DNA of 64,000 nucleotides from Chryseobacterium fluminis (GCF_026314945.1 NZ_CP111121.1:3100001-3164000), one strand, 5' to 3'; positions 16,847-26,020 are shown, counted from the first letter of the stretch. The notes: generated from the sequence alone by a model not told the origin. Translations and numbers: made by a program.

Positions 16847-19102
16847 ATGACAATGAAAATACGATTACAAAAAGTATGGTTTCTGTTTGCTTTTTTAAGC
16901 TTTATTCTGGGATATTCTCAGGTGAAGATCACGGGAAAGGTTATGTTCAGAAATAAGGGAATAAATGAAGTAAGTATTACTTTAAAGGATACTTATGATG
17001 GAGCGACAACAGACTCCAACGGGAATTTCTCTTTTGAAACCTCTGAAAAAGGAAATCATATCCTGGTATTTTCACATCCGAAATATGAAGAAACTGAAAA
17101 GTCAGTTGTTATTAACGGTGAAACTCTTATACTTACTGCTGAATTAAAGGAACAGATCAGTGAAATCGATGCCGTCGTCGTTTCTGCCGGATCCATTGAA
17201 GCCAGTGATAAGAAAAGAGCAACAGCCTTGCTCACGCCTATTGATATTTACACAACGGCAGGTGCCGATGGGCAGATTTCCTCAGCGCTTACTTATCTTC
17301 CCGGAGTACAGAAAGTAGGCGAAACGGAAGGCCTTTTTGTCCGTGGCGGTACTGGAACTGAATCTAAAATCTTCATGGACGGAAGTCTGATCAACAATTA
17401 CTTTTCCAGCTCTGTTCCCGGAATTGCCGGAAGAGACCGTTTCAACACTTCTCTTTTTAAAGGAAATGTTTTCTCAAGCGGAGGGTATTCCGCACTATAT
17501 GGGCAGGCGCTCTCCGGCGCGCTCATGCTGGAAAGCGTCGATCTTCCGGATCAGAGCTCGTATGATTTCGGAGTGTCACCGATATTTTTGAATGCGGGGT
17601 TTCAGAAGCTGAGTGATCAGAAAAATTATTCTTATGGAGCTACTTTAGCATATTCAAATTTAAAATTAATGCAGGAAGCTTTAAATTTCAACACCGATTT
17701 TACAGAAGCTCCCCAAGGGATGAATGCCGATTTTAACTTCAGATTCAAAACAAAAACCGGAGGCTTTTTCAAATATTACGGAATGTACGATTCCAATAGA
17801 ATGGGAGTGAAAACCGAAAGCCTCGAAAACGATCATGAATTTAATTTAATAAGGTTAAAAGGTAAAAATACATATCATAACTTATCATTTAAGCAAAAAT
17901 TCGGGAAATATCTCCTGAATGCCGGAGCTTCCTATTCATTCAACAGATCAGATCTTGATTTTTCCACGGAAAATAATACCGTAGAATCTGAAAATACGGG
18001 AATATTAACGGATGGAAATTACGTCAACTTTAAAACCGTTTTAGAAAGAAAAATAAATAAGATCAGTGCGCTGAGGGCAGGTATTGAACTGAACAGTACC
18101 GGCGAAAAACTGAATTACGGAGAAGCGATCAGTAAAAATTATAAAGACCTCATTTCTTCTGCATTTGCAGAAACAGATCTGGGCTTCAGCAATCACCTTT
18201 CTGCTAAAATAGGAGTGAGGGCAGAGCATTCTTCTTTTCTTGAAAAAAGTAATATCGCTCCACGTCTGGCTTTAGCGTACCGATTGGCAGCAAACTGGAC
18301 AACCTCATTCGCATACGGCCTTTTCTACCAGAATCCGGAAAGCAGATATATCAATGGGCCGGCAATTTTAGATTTTCAGAAATCCCAGCATTATATTTTC
18401 CAGGTTCAGCGGACTACCGAAGGAAGAAGTCTGAGGTTCGAAGCTTTTTATAAACAATATGACCAGCTGCTAAAAGTGAAAAACCTGGATTTCAAAGACG
18501 GTCAGAACCAATATGTCCAAACCGCAGATAATAACGGTGGCTATGGATACGCAAAAGGCCTTGAGCTGTTTTGGAGAGACAAAAAAACATTTGACAATAT
18601 CGACTACTGGATCAGTTATTCTTTTCTGGATTCTAAAAGAGATTTTATGAATTATCCGGTAAGCTTAAGGCCTAATTTTGCTTCCGAACATACACTTTCA
18701 GCCGTCGCCAAAAAATTCATTCCGAAATGGAAAACGGGAGTCAATCTCTCTTATACTTATGCAAAAGGACGTCCGTACTATGATATTGCTGCGGAGAATA
18801 GTAACGGAAATTCTGCCTATTATATCAGACATGAAGGAAAACTGAAAGATTACAACGCATTGAATATCAGCTTTAATTATTTGCCTAATCTGGGTAAAAA
18901 AGATGCAAAGGCCTTTACGATTTTTGTATTGAGTATTTCCAATGTACTGGGATCCAAAAATGTGTATGGCTATAATTTTCCGGCTAATGACAGTGGAAGA
19001 AGATCGGCTGTTGTTCCCCCTGTCAATAGCTTTATTTTTGTGGGAGCCTTCATCAGTTTCGGAGTTGATAAAACACAGGATGCCATTAATAATAATTTAT
19101 AA
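16847..19102 (+). CDS. TonB-dependent outer membrane receptor
   Basis: A 751-residue outer-membrane receptor. Signal peptide at the N-terminus (KVWFLFAFLSFILGYSQ), then a carboxypeptidase-regulatory-like beta-sandwich (about 25-105), a plug domain with LPGVQKVGETEGLFVRGGT and FMDGSLINNYF, and a long beta-barrel. The barrel end (VPPVNSFIFVGAFISFGVD) is near the C-terminus but the last residues are not the usual terminal aromatic. The substrate is unknown; the gene is not next to a SusD partner, so glycan import of the SusCD type is unlikely. ATG 16853 is an equally good start. The following small gene has its own promoter. Confidence 0.9.
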   Translation: MTMKIRLQKVWFLFAFLSFILGYSQVKITGKVMFRNKGINEVSITLKDTYDGATTDSNGNFSFETSEKGNHILVFSHPKYEETEKSVVINGETLILTAELKEQISEIDAVVVSAGSIEASDKKRATALLTPIDIYTTAGADGQISSALTYLPGVQKVGETEGLFVRGGTGTESKIFMDGSLINNYFSSSVPGIAGRDRFNTSLFKGNVFSSGGYSALYGQALSGALMLESVDLPDQSSYDFGVSPIFLNAGFQKLSDQKNYSYGATLAYSNLKLMQEALNFNTDFTEAPQGMNADFNFRFKTKTGGFFKYYGMYDSNRMGVKTESLENDHEFNLIRLKGKNTYHNLSFKQKFGKYLLNAGASYSFNRSDLDFSTENNTVESENTGILTDGNYVNFKTVLERKINKISALRAGIELNSTGEKLNYGEAISKNYKDLISSAFAETDLGFSNHLSAKIGVRAEHSSFLEKSNIAPRLALAYRLAANWTTSFAYGLFYQNPESRYINGPAILDFQKSQHYIFQVQRTTEGRSLRFEAFYKQYDQLLKVKNLDFKDGQNQYVQTADNNGGYGYAKGLELFWRDKKTFDNIDYWISYSFLDSKRDFMNYPVSLRPNFASEHTLSAVAKKFIPKWKTGVNLSYTYAKGRPYYDIAAENSNGNSAYYIRHEGKLKDYNALNISFNYLPNLGKKDAKAFTIFVLSISNVLGSKNVYGYNFPANDSGRRSAVVPPVNSFIFVGAFISFGVDKTQDAINNNL

Positions 19103-19153
19103 AAATCTAAATAATCTGAACTTTTCAGCATTTAATGGTAAAGATTAAATACA

Positions 19154-19161
19154 TATCTTTG
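19154..19161 (+). promoter_or_regulatory. Putative -7 box
   Basis: TATCTTTG, perfect TAnnTTTG, 35 bases before the ATG of the exported protein at 19197. No -33 element was clear. Confidence 0.45.
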
Positions 19162-19196
19162 AATAAAATATAACTAACCTTAAAAATAGAAATAAA

Positions 19197-19850
19197 ATGA
19201 AGAAATATCTCTTAAGTTTTGCTTTCGCTCTTGTGAGCTTAACGGCTTTTGCTCAGAACACTTACGAAAAGGTAATGGCTGAAAAAATAATCCATATTGA
19301 AAAAGCTAAAACACCTGAAGAATTTGAAACTTTGGGGCAGGAGTTTAACAGGATCGGGGTGAAGGAAGGAAACCAGTGGCTTCCTTTTTACTATGCTGCT
19401 TATGCGTATATTCAGAAAGGAAGAGCCCAGATGACCGCAGGTAAAAAAGATGAATTGCTGGCATATGCCGGAGCAGCCAGAAAATATCTTGACAATGTAG
19501 GAAAGCTTGGAGGAACAAATAATGCTGAGGTTCAGCTGCTGAGAAAAATGGCCTATTCATTGAGTATGATGGAAAATCCACAGGTGCGGTATGCGACAGA
19601 CGGAGTTAAAGCTACCGAAGCGATGAATGAGGCTAAAAAACTGGATCCCAATAATCCGAGAATTGCCCTGATTGAAGCTGAAGATATGTATTTTACACCA
19701 AAACAGTACGGAGGAAGTGAGGCTAAAGGCATTGAACTGTTTAAGCAGGCTTTAGAGAAGTTCAAGACGTACAAACCAAAGTCTGCTTTAGATCCGAACT
19801 GGGGAAGAGCAGAAGCTGAATATTTTGCAGGACAGACTGCTAAGAAATAG
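19197..19850 (+). CDS. Exported helical (TPR-like) protein
   Basis: A 217-residue protein with a clear signal peptide (MKKYLLSFAFALVSLTAFAQ). The mature part is mostly amphipathic helix with segments such as FYYAAYAYIQKGRAQMT and PNNPRIALIEAEDMYF that suggest tetratricopeptide-like repeats without a strong consensus. The function is unknown. It lies between the TonB-dependent receptor and the kinase gene, has its own promoter and terminator, and so appears to be a separate transcription unit. Periplasmic location is inferred from the signal peptide. Confidence 0.75.
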   Translation: MKKYLLSFAFALVSLTAFAQNTYEKVMAEKIIHIEKAKTPEEFETLGQEFNRIGVKEGNQWLPFYYAAYAYIQKGRAQMTAGKKDELLAYAGAARKYLDNVGKLGGTNNAEVQLLRKMAYSLSMMENPQVRYATDGVKATEAMNEAKKLDPNNPRIALIEAEDMYFTPKQYGGSEAKGIELFKQALEKFKTYKPKSALDPNWGRAEAEYFAGQTAKK

Positions 19851-19871
19851 TCATCCGGACATCCATATAAC

Positions 19872-19899
19872 GCCTTCCCATGTAACGGAAGGCTTTTTT
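19872..19899 (+). terminator. Intrinsic terminator
   Basis: Stem GCCTTCC (19872-19878) with GGAAGGC (19887-19893), then six T. Confidence 0.85.
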
Positions 19900-19989
19900 G
19901 TGCAGTTCGGTCACGGAAAAATACCATTCGGAGAAAAATAATTTTTAATACTTATAATATCGACTAATTTTGAACCAGGAAATTTATTT

Positions 19990-21306
19990 ATGAAACGTAA
20001 AAATCTTATCACCTTACTGTGGATCACAGTGGCTACTTCGCTGTTTTTCTTTTTCTTTTTTACAGATGAGCTGACGGTTCAAAACTTTATGCAGACCTTG
20101 CTGGTCTCTGCAATGTATTCATTTCTTCTGGGAGCGGGAAACGGTCTGATCAACGATTTTCTCAATAAGAAATTTCCATGGTCCGAAGCGACGACGAAAA
20201 GAACGGTTATAAGTATCATTTCTATTCTTGTTGCCAATACGATCCTGGTGTATTTCTGTAATTATATAAATTTTGTGGTTGTACAGAAAACCGCAAACAC
20301 TCATGAATATTTTTCGGGAAGATATAATTTTATCAACTGGTTTACCATTAATATCGCTTTGCTCATTTCGACTTTCCTTCATGCAAAGGGCTTTATGGAA
20401 GAGCTTAAAAAAACTTCAAAAAAAGAGGTTGTCGAGCAGAAATTAATTGCGAAATCGGCCAATGCCCAGTTTGAAAGCTTAAAAAACCAGCTCGATCCTC
20501 ATTTTCTCTTTAATTCTTTAAATGTTTTAAGCTCATTGATTGATGAGAACCCCAGACAGGCTCAAAAGTTTACCGCCTCAATGTCAAAGATTTACAGATA
20601 TGTTCTGGAACAGAAAGATAAAGAACTGGTAACGGTGGAGGATGAAATAGAATTTGCCAAGACCTACTGTGACTTACTGAAAACCAGATTTGAAGACAGT
20701 GTAGATTTTATGTTCGATGTTGAAAAGGAAGACTTCCGCAGGTTTGTCGTCCCGTTGTCTTTGCAGCTGCTTTTGGAAAACTGCATCAAACACAATTTCG
20801 CCACTTCTGCAAAACCTTTAAGGATCAGAATATTTTCTGAACATGATACCCTATGTATTGAGAATAACCTGCAGGTCAGGGAACAGATGAAAGAAAGCTC
20901 AGGGATCGGGCTTTCGAATATCGTTCAGCGGTATTCACTGCTTACCAGACGAAATGTTTTTATTGAAAAATCGGAGGATTATTTTAAAGTAAAACTTCCG
21001 GTATTACCGGCTAAACAAAACGTTGTCAATAGTAAGATTGATAAAAAAGATAAAGCGTATGAAAGAGCAAAAAAGAGAGTACAGGAAATAAAAAGTTTTT
21101 ACGGAAATCTTATCTCGTACTGCATCATCATTCCGGCTTTAATCATCATCAACCTCCTGACAAATCCTAAACAGATCTGGTTTTATTTTCCGATGCTGGG
21201 ATGGGGAATAGGCCTTATCGCTCATGGAATGAGTGTTTTTGCCATTGGAAAAAACTGGGAGGAAAAGAAAATTCGTGAGATCTTAGAAAGGAACAACAAA
21301 CCATAA
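19990..21306 (+). CDS. LytS/YehU-type sensor histidine kinase with C-terminal 2TM domain
   Basis: A 438-residue membrane kinase. Four hydrophobic segments lie in the first 135 residues, then the His_kinase domain with the phospho-acceptor His171 in LDPHFLFNSLN and an ATPase N-box LLLENCIKHNF. Unusually, a 2TM domain follows at about 345-435 (YERAKKRVQEIKSFYGNL ... NWEEKKIREIL). The same domain occurs alone in the next genes. The partner is very likely the LytTR response regulator at 23113 in the same gene run. The signal is unknown. Confidence 0.88.
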   Translation: MKRKNLITLLWITVATSLFFFFFFTDELTVQNFMQTLLVSAMYSFLLGAGNGLINDFLNKKFPWSEATTKRTVISIISILVANTILVYFCNYINFVVVQKTANTHEYFSGRYNFINWFTINIALLISTFLHAKGFMEELKKTSKKEVVEQKLIAKSANAQFESLKNQLDPHFLFNSLNVLSSLIDENPRQAQKFTASMSKIYRYVLEQKDKELVTVEDEIEFAKTYCDLLKTRFEDSVDFMFDVEKEDFRRFVVPLSLQLLLENCIKHNFATSAKPLRIRIFSEHDTLCIENNLQVREQMKESSGIGLSNIVQRYSLLTRRNVFIEKSEDYFKVKLPVLPAKQNVVNSKIDKKDKAYERAKKRVQEIKSFYGNLISYCIIIPALIIINLLTNPKQIWFYFPMLGWGIGLIAHGMSVFAIGKNWEEKKIREILERNNKP

Positions 21307-21320
21307 ATTAAAATAAACCC

Positions 21321-21623
21321 ATGGAACATATTGACGAAAACGACTTCCGCTATAAAGAAGCCCAGCGAAGAGTGAAAAAGATCAAAAATTTTTATGTTTT
21401 TACCTTTGTATATTTTGCTGTAAATCTGTTTATTTTATTCCTTAATTATAAAAACTTACAACCGGGACAGACCATCTGGAGATGGCAGTATTTTACGCTC
21501 CCTTTCTTTTGGGGAATAGGATTGCTCATTTATGCCATGAGTGTCTTTCTTCCCAGATTCTTTTTTGGGAGTGACTGGGAAGAAAAGAAAATCAAAGAAT
21601 TAATGGATAAAGAAAAAAGTTAG
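21321..21623 (+). CDS. 2TM domain-containing protein
   Basis: A 100-residue protein that is essentially one 2TM domain: an N-terminal amphipathic helix YKEAQRRVKKIKNFY, two membrane helices, and the closing motif GSDWEEKKIKELMDKE. The same opening and closing motifs occur at the C-terminus of the adjacent kinase, so it could pair with that domain in the membrane; this is inference. It starts 14 bases after the kinase stop. The biochemical role of the family is not established. Confidence 0.85.
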   Translation: MEHIDENDFRYKEAQRRVKKIKNFYVFTFVYFAVNLFILFLNYKNLQPGQTIWRWQYFTLPFFWGIGLLIYAMSVFLPRFFFGSDWEEKKIKELMDKEKS

Positions 21624-21701
21624 AGCCTGTTTAGGGCTTCCGTAAACCATTAAACTTTGATGTCCGGTTCAGGACTTATAAAAAAACTGTATAAATAAAA
21701 A

Positions 21702-22271
21702 ATGAAAACATTAGAAATACTTTTTACCATTTCCATGTTCGCCTGGTTTTTAAGTGAATTCCTCTATAAAAGAATATTAAAAGCAGGAGAAAAAGATCCT
21801 AAGAATAAAGATAAATCCACACTTAATATTCTGTGGATTGCCATTCTTTTTTCTATAGCGTCTTCCGTCACGGTTTCTTATTTTACCCAATTCCCGATCA
21901 CCCGCCATCCCTGGATTTTCTATTTAGGAGAAAGCTTTATTATAACCGGAATTATCTTGAGATTTATTATTATCAGATCATTAGGAAAATATTTTACGGT
22001 AGAGGTTACCATAAAACAGGACCACAAAATTAAAAAAGAAGGTTTCTACAGACTGATAAGGCATCCCTCTTACACTTTTTCGCTGCTTACTTCTCTTGGG
22101 CTCGGTTTATATCTGAATAATTGGGTATCATTGATTTTGGCATTTGTTCCTCCCTTGATTGCTTTTACCTATCGAATTAAGGTCGAAGAGGAGGCTTTGA
22201 CTGAACAGTTCGGGGCAGAATATGTTGAGTACCGGAAAAAAACCAAAAAGCTCATCCCTTTTGTATATTAA
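21702..22271 (+). CDS. Isoprenylcysteine carboxyl methyltransferase-family membrane protein
   Basis: A 189-residue polytopic membrane protein with the ICMT/NnrU-type C-terminal signature: GFYRLIRHPSYTFSLL followed by EEEALTEQFGAEYVEYRKK. Such proteins use SAM to methylate carboxyl groups or other substrates inside the membrane; bacterial targets are mostly unknown. It sits inside the kinase/2TM/LytTR gene run, so it may be regulated with it. About 210 bases follow before the next 2TM gene, with a promoter there. Confidence 0.8.
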   Translation: MKTLEILFTISMFAWFLSEFLYKRILKAGEKDPKNKDKSTLNILWIAILFSIASSVTVSYFTQFPITRHPWIFYLGESFIITGIILRFIIIRSLGKYFTVEVTIKQDHKIKKEGFYRLIRHPSYTFSLLTSLGLGLYLNNWVSLILAFVPPLIAFTYRIKVEEEALTEQFGAEYVEYRKKTKKLIPFVY

Positions 22272-22406
22272 GTATTTCTCTTAGAAGTAAACAGGTTTTC
22301 TCATGATTTGTTTATTAAGTAGAAGTGTAAAGAAAAGGCGGTTGTTAGCGCTTGACAATACTTTTTACAACTCAGTGATTATTTTCTACCGTTCGGTAAG
22401 ATAAAA

Positions 22407-22438
22407 TTGATCTGAGAACGATTCCCGAACTACATTTG
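22407..22438 (+). promoter_or_regulatory. Putative internal promoter of the 2TM/LytTR segment
   Basis: TTG (22407-22409), 21-base spacer, TACATTTG (22431-22438). The -7 box contains the TTG that would otherwise be read as a start codon, so the next gene begins at the ATG at 22481. A small palindrome ACCGTTCGGT lies just upstream at 22388-22397. Confidence 0.5.
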
Positions 22439-22480
22439 TCTCAGCAAAACAAACAGATTAAATTTTTAAACTTAAAAATT

Positions 22481-22774
22481 ATGGAAACAATCATTAGAAA
22501 AGAAGATCTTGCTTACAGAAAAGCTTCAAGAAGAGTAAAAGAATTAAAAGGATTTTATGGTAATCTGACCTCTTATTGTATGGTTATTCCGTTTTTAGTT
22601 GTGCTGAACCTGGTAACATCTCCTGATTATTTATGGTTCTTCTGGCCCATGTTAGGTTGGGGCTTTGGGATTACCGCACATGCGATAAATACGTTTGGGA
22701 TCGGAAAAAGCTGGGAAGAGAAAAAAATAAGACAATTAATGGAGGAAGAATCAAAAAGTCCGAAGACATTCTAA
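22481..22774 (+). CDS. 2TM domain-containing protein
   Basis: A 97-residue single-domain protein, close in sequence to the kinase's own C-terminal domain: YRKASRRVKELKGFYGNL, two membrane helices with WPMLGWGFGITAHAINTFG, and SWEEKKIRQLMEEE. The near match with the kinase segment (FPMLGWGIGLIAHGMSVFAI) suggests that one arose from the other by duplication. Start ATG 22481; an upstream TTG frame lies in the promoter and is rejected. It is 13 bases from the next 2TM gene. Confidence 0.85.
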   Translation: METIIRKEDLAYRKASRRVKELKGFYGNLTSYCMVIPFLVVLNLVTSPDYLWFFWPMLGWGFGITAHAINTFGIGKSWEEKKIRQLMEEESKSPKTF

Positions 22775-22787
22775 TAACAGTAATCAT

Positions 22788-23081
22788 ATGAAAACGAATA
22801 CAATGAATTATAACCAGGCAGTACAGAGCGTAAAAGAATTAAAAAAGTTTTATAAAAGCTTAGTTTGGTTCGGAATCGTGACAGGAATTGTATATTTCAG
22901 GAATATTTCCGAAAAAGGAAAATTTGATTTTTCAATGTATGACGGATCAGTTATATTCGTGATCTGGGGAATTATTTTAACGGTGAAAGCGGCAAAACTA
23001 TTTATATTCGATGCCGATTGGGAAAATGATCGTATGGTAAGAGAAATCAGAAGATCAAAAGAGCCGATTAATTTTAATTAA
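22788..23081 (+). CDS. 2TM domain-containing protein (divergent)
   Basis: A 97-residue member of the 2TM group: YNQAVQSVKELKKFYKSL, two hydrophobic helices, and a closing ADWENDRMVREIRR in place of the usual WEEKKI motif. Start at 22788 or the in-frame ATG at 22803 (MNYNQAV). It lies 31 bases before the response regulator gene and presumably shares its transcript. No catalytic residues are recognisable; a structural or sensory role in the membrane is the only inference available. Confidence 0.8.
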   Translation: MKTNTMNYNQAVQSVKELKKFYKSLVWFGIVTGIVYFRNISEKGKFDFSMYDGSVIFVIWGIILTVKAAKLFIFDADWENDRMVREIRRSKEPINFN

Positions 23082-23112
23082 ATTTATTTCAAATTAAAAA
23101 ACGAAGACTTAA

Positions 23113-23856
23113 ATGATCAGAACGGTTATTATAGAAGATGAAAAACCGGCTTCAAGGAAGTTGGCAAGGATGTTGAGTGAATTTCCTGAAATAGAAGTTG
23201 TTGCCCATATAGAATCTGTAGAAGACGGCATAGAATGGTTTTCGAATCATGAACATCCTCAGCTTATATTTTCGGATATTGTACTGGGAGACGGACTCTC
23301 ATTCGATATCTTTGAGAAAATCCCATCCAAAGGTTTTATCATCTACACGACAGCATTTGATCAGTATACCTTAAAAGCATTTAAATTAAACAGTATCGAC
23401 TATCTTCTGAAACCTATCCTGGAGGAAGATCTGACGGGAGCCATTGAAAAATTCAAATCATTTATCCCTTCGGATCATTCGGTAGCCTCGCAGGAAATAA
23501 AACAGCTGATTAAGAAAGATAAAACTACGCTTTCCAGAATTCTGGTGAAGATTGGCTATAACCTTAAGATTGTTCAGACCCGTGAAGTCAGCTGTTTTTT
23601 CAGTGAAAATAAAATCGTTTACCTGCAGACTCAGGGTAGAACATTTCCATCTGATTTTACCCTGGATGAACTGGAAGAGGTGTTAGACCAGAAAAAATTT
23701 TTCCGGGTAAACCGTCAGTTTATCATCAGTTCAGACCATATTAAAAATATCCATACTTCACCCACTTATAAAGTCGAACTGGATTTTCAGCCTGCAGAAG
23801 AAATTACCGTCAGCCGCGATCGCGTGAAAGATTTTAAAGAGTGGCTGGTGAGTTAA
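23113..23856 (+). CDS. LytTR-family response regulator
   Basis: A 247-residue two-domain regulator. Receiver domain at residues 1-120 with the phospho-acceptor Asp55 in LIFSDIVLGDG and the conserved acidic cluster IIEDEKPA; LytTR DNA-binding domain at about 145-243 with FFRVNRQFIISSDHI, the core motif of the family. It is the natural partner of the LytS-type kinase at 19990. The whole kinase, 2TM and regulator order suggests one signalling unit. Confidence 0.92.
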   Translation: MIRTVIIEDEKPASRKLARMLSEFPEIEVVAHIESVEDGIEWFSNHEHPQLIFSDIVLGDGLSFDIFEKIPSKGFIIYTTAFDQYTLKAFKLNSIDYLLKPILEEDLTGAIEKFKSFIPSDHSVASQEIKQLIKKDKTTLSRILVKIGYNLKIVQTREVSCFFSENKIVYLQTQGRTFPSDFTLDELEEVLDQKKFFRVNRQFIISSDHIKNIHTSPTYKVELDFQPAEEITVSRDRVKDFKEWLVS

Positions 23857-23935
23857 TTCTGCTAAAGAAGTTAAAAGGTAGCGTTAAAAATATGTCACTA
23901 CATTACTCAGATAATTTGAAAATAAGACAACACAA

Positions 23936-24832
23936 TTATCTGTAATCAATTCTGTTAGAGTCCGTATCTTCAAGCTGTTTGACGATAGATTTCGGAATCT
24001 CTTCACTATCGATAGGGTAGCTGATGGACTCGGAAATAAAATTCTTCCGATCTGCTTTCTGAAAGATTTCGAACAGGGCGATCGGCTCCTGGTTAAAGCT
24101 GATACATGTACTTATAAAATGCAACTCATGGAGCTTATATTCCGGATTCTTCAGCTTTTCCTTGATGTCTTTTATTCTTGAAATAAAATGACGCTGGCGG
24201 ATAAAGGTATTGCTGTTCATAATGATAAAAACATAATCCGAATAAGCCGTTACTTTTCCAAAGTATTTATGACGGTCTCCGCCGCTCCTTTCAATAAAAT
24301 ATTCCCCTGTGGTTTCCGACTTATAAATTTCTGTTGCAGAACGCCAGATCCGGTCTTCTTTTGCCTGTAAGGGACTTTCCGGAAGATTCCTGTTGTAAGA
24401 GTACCAGCAGCCCGTTAAGCGGTCCAGCAAATCTGTATTTTGCTGAACTTTATTCATGTCGATTTTTAAATCATTGAAATTGAACGATTCGGTACTGGAA
24501 TTGACAAAATCTATATAGCTGGAATATCCGAGGGCTTTCACAATCATACTTAATTTTGCCAGATTAGGTTTACTGAGTACAGCGTTTTCATTATGGAGGT
24601 ATTTCTTTAATTTGTTGATGATCAGATGTTCATACAGATAGTTTGATCCCAGAGTATCCGGTGCTTTTTTAATATTATGGTCCGTGCGCTGAACGGCAAT
24701 CAAATCATTGATTTCATCGACAATGTATGACCATTCAGTTTTTGAAACATCTTCCCAGCGATGCTTCTTCAAAAAATGCTGACCCAAAAAATTCATCAAT
24801 TTTTCGAGATGCAGAATATCTTCTTTTTTCAT
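23936..24832 (-). CDS. Hypothetical protein
   Basis: A 298-residue protein I do not recognise. There is no signal peptide or membrane helix. The N-terminal half is helical and basic (LEKLMNFLGQHFLKKHRWEDV, LIINKLKKYLHN), with a stretch around 90-120 (LSMIVKALGYSSYIDFVN) that could be a small helical domain. The C-terminal half looks alpha/beta, with GEYFIERSGGDRHKYFGKV. It is a single minus-strand gene between the LytTR regulator and a divergent gene at 24932. Confidence 0.65.
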   Translation of the reverse strand: MKKEDILHLEKLMNFLGQHFLKKHRWEDVSKTEWSYIVDEINDLIAVQRTDHNIKKAPDTLGSNYLYEHLIINKLKKYLHNENAVLSKPNLAKLSMIVKALGYSSYIDFVNSSTESFNFNDLKIDMNKVQQNTDLLDRLTGCWYSYNRNLPESPLQAKEDRIWRSATEIYKSETTGEYFIERSGGDRHKYFGKVTAYSDYVFIIMNSNTFIRQRHFISRIKDIKEKLKNPEYKLHELHFISTCISFNQEPIALFEIFQKADRKNFISESISYPIDSEEIPKSIVKQLEDTDSNRIDYR

Positions 24833-24931
24833 AAGACTAATGTAAGATTATTTTAAAACTAAAAAGGACCGTTGTGAGACTTTTATATTTTTAGATCGAA
24901 TGATATTTGGGTAAAACTAAAATGTCAAACA

Positions 24932-25639
24932 ATGGAAAAAGAAATCGTATTACAAAATGAGTGGCTTTGGAACAGGCTCAAATCTTTCTCTCCAGACGAA
25001 GAAATGGGCAGGTCTTTCTCACAAAAACTGGCCAGAGAAGAAAATTGGTCTCCTGCCTTCACGGAAAGAGCCATAGAGGAATACAAAAAGTTTATTTATC
25101 TGTGCTGTACTCTGCCAGACGGAGCGTCACCAAGCAGGATTGTAGATAGAGTCTGGCATATGCATCTGCTCTATACTCAGAATTACTGGGAAGAATTCTG
25201 TCCGAACATTCTCCGGTTCAGACTCCATCATCATCCTTCAAAAGGGGGTTCTGAGGAGAAGCAAAAACATAAACTTTGGTTTGATAACACACTGAAACAC
25301 TATCAGGAGATCTTTGGTCGGCCTCCTGCAGATATCTGGATACATAAGAAAGAAAGGAAAAATCCCAAAATGAACCCGCTTACTATGATTTCAGCTGTAG
25401 GTCTCCTTTTGACTTTAAGTTCCTGTTCCGATGGTCTTGGGAATGTTTCAGCCCTATTTCTCTTCATATTTTTAATTTCATGGATGTTCGGAAGAAACAA
25501 GGATGCTGAATCTCAAAATAAAGGGCAGAATGGCAACGACGGAGGCTCCGGCAGCTGTGGCGGAAGTTCCTCAGGTTGCAGCAGTTCTTGTAGCAGTTCA
25601 TGTGGCGGCGGATGCGGTGGATGTGGTGGTGGGGATTAA
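24932..25639 (+). CDS. Glycine-rich domain (GRDP-like) protein with Cys/Gly/Ser tail
   Basis: A 235-residue protein in three parts. The N-terminal part (1-125) has the GRDP-like signature VDRVWHMHLLYTQNYWEEFC with a histidine-rich follow-up RLHHHPSKGG. A hydrophobic segment lies at about 150-185 (MISAVGLLLTLSS, SALFLFIFLISWMFG). The tail (200-235) is almost only Gly, Ser and Cys, with about ten cysteines in GGSSSGCSSSCSSSC-like repeats. Function is unknown; the histidines and cysteines suggest metal binding, which is inference. The next gene starts 11 bases later. Confidence 0.7.
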   Translation: MEKEIVLQNEWLWNRLKSFSPDEEMGRSFSQKLAREENWSPAFTERAIEEYKKFIYLCCTLPDGASPSRIVDRVWHMHLLYTQNYWEEFCPNILRFRLHHHPSKGGSEEKQKHKLWFDNTLKHYQEIFGRPPADIWIHKKERKNPKMNPLTMISAVGLLLTLSSCSDGLGNVSALFLFIFLISWMFGRNKDAESQNKGQNGNDGGSGSCGGSSSGCSSSCSSSCGGGCGGCGGGD

Positions 25640-25650
25640 ATTTCAAAGCA

Positions 25651-26001
25651 ATGAAAAAAATAATTGTTCATACAGTCGCGGTTTTGATCAGCCTGATCTG
25701 GCTTTTCATCAACCATCATACCCTGAATCCGGTTTCCGTGAAAGGTCCCGTCTTTCTGAAGTTTTACCTGATGCTTCTTTTAAGCTATTATGTCTCAATT
25801 TTTATATTAAATTTTTTTAAAGAAAGGATTGGCAAAACAACATGGTGCTTTATGGTTTCTATTTTTTTTCTGGGAGTTATAAAGTTGATTCGGGGTATCT
25901 CCTTAGACAAACCTATCGGATTTTTAGTGATGATTCTAATAATAGAAATAGTGGTTACCCTAATGTTTGTCTTACTTAAACCAGAGAATAAGAGGAAGTG
26001 A
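25651..26001 (+). CDS. Small polytopic membrane protein
   Basis: A 116-residue protein with four hydrophobic helices (VAVLISLIWLFI, FLKFYLMLLLSYYVSIFIL, FMVSIFFLGVIKLI, GFLVMILIIEIVVTLMFVLL) and a short basic end. Unrecognised. ATG 25651 starts it with MKKIIVHT directly after the GRDP-like gene, so the pair is probably co-transcribed. A terminator follows at 26021. Confidence 0.65.
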   Translation: MKKIIVHTVAVLISLIWLFINHHTLNPVSVKGPVFLKFYLMLLLSYYVSIFILNFFKERIGKTTWCFMVSIFFLGVIKLIRGISLDKPIGFLVMILIIEIVVTLMFVLLKPENKRK

Positions 26002-26020
26002 TTTTAAATACTTTCAAAAT

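Noticed and set aside
16847..19102. SusC-type polysaccharide uptake receptor
   Set aside because: No SusD partner gene follows and the plug lacks a recognisable SusC signature; called only as a TonB-dependent receptor.
22436..22480. TTG start extending the 2TM gene by 15 codons
   Set aside because: The TTG is part of a TACATTTG -7 box; the ATG at 22481 matches the family start.
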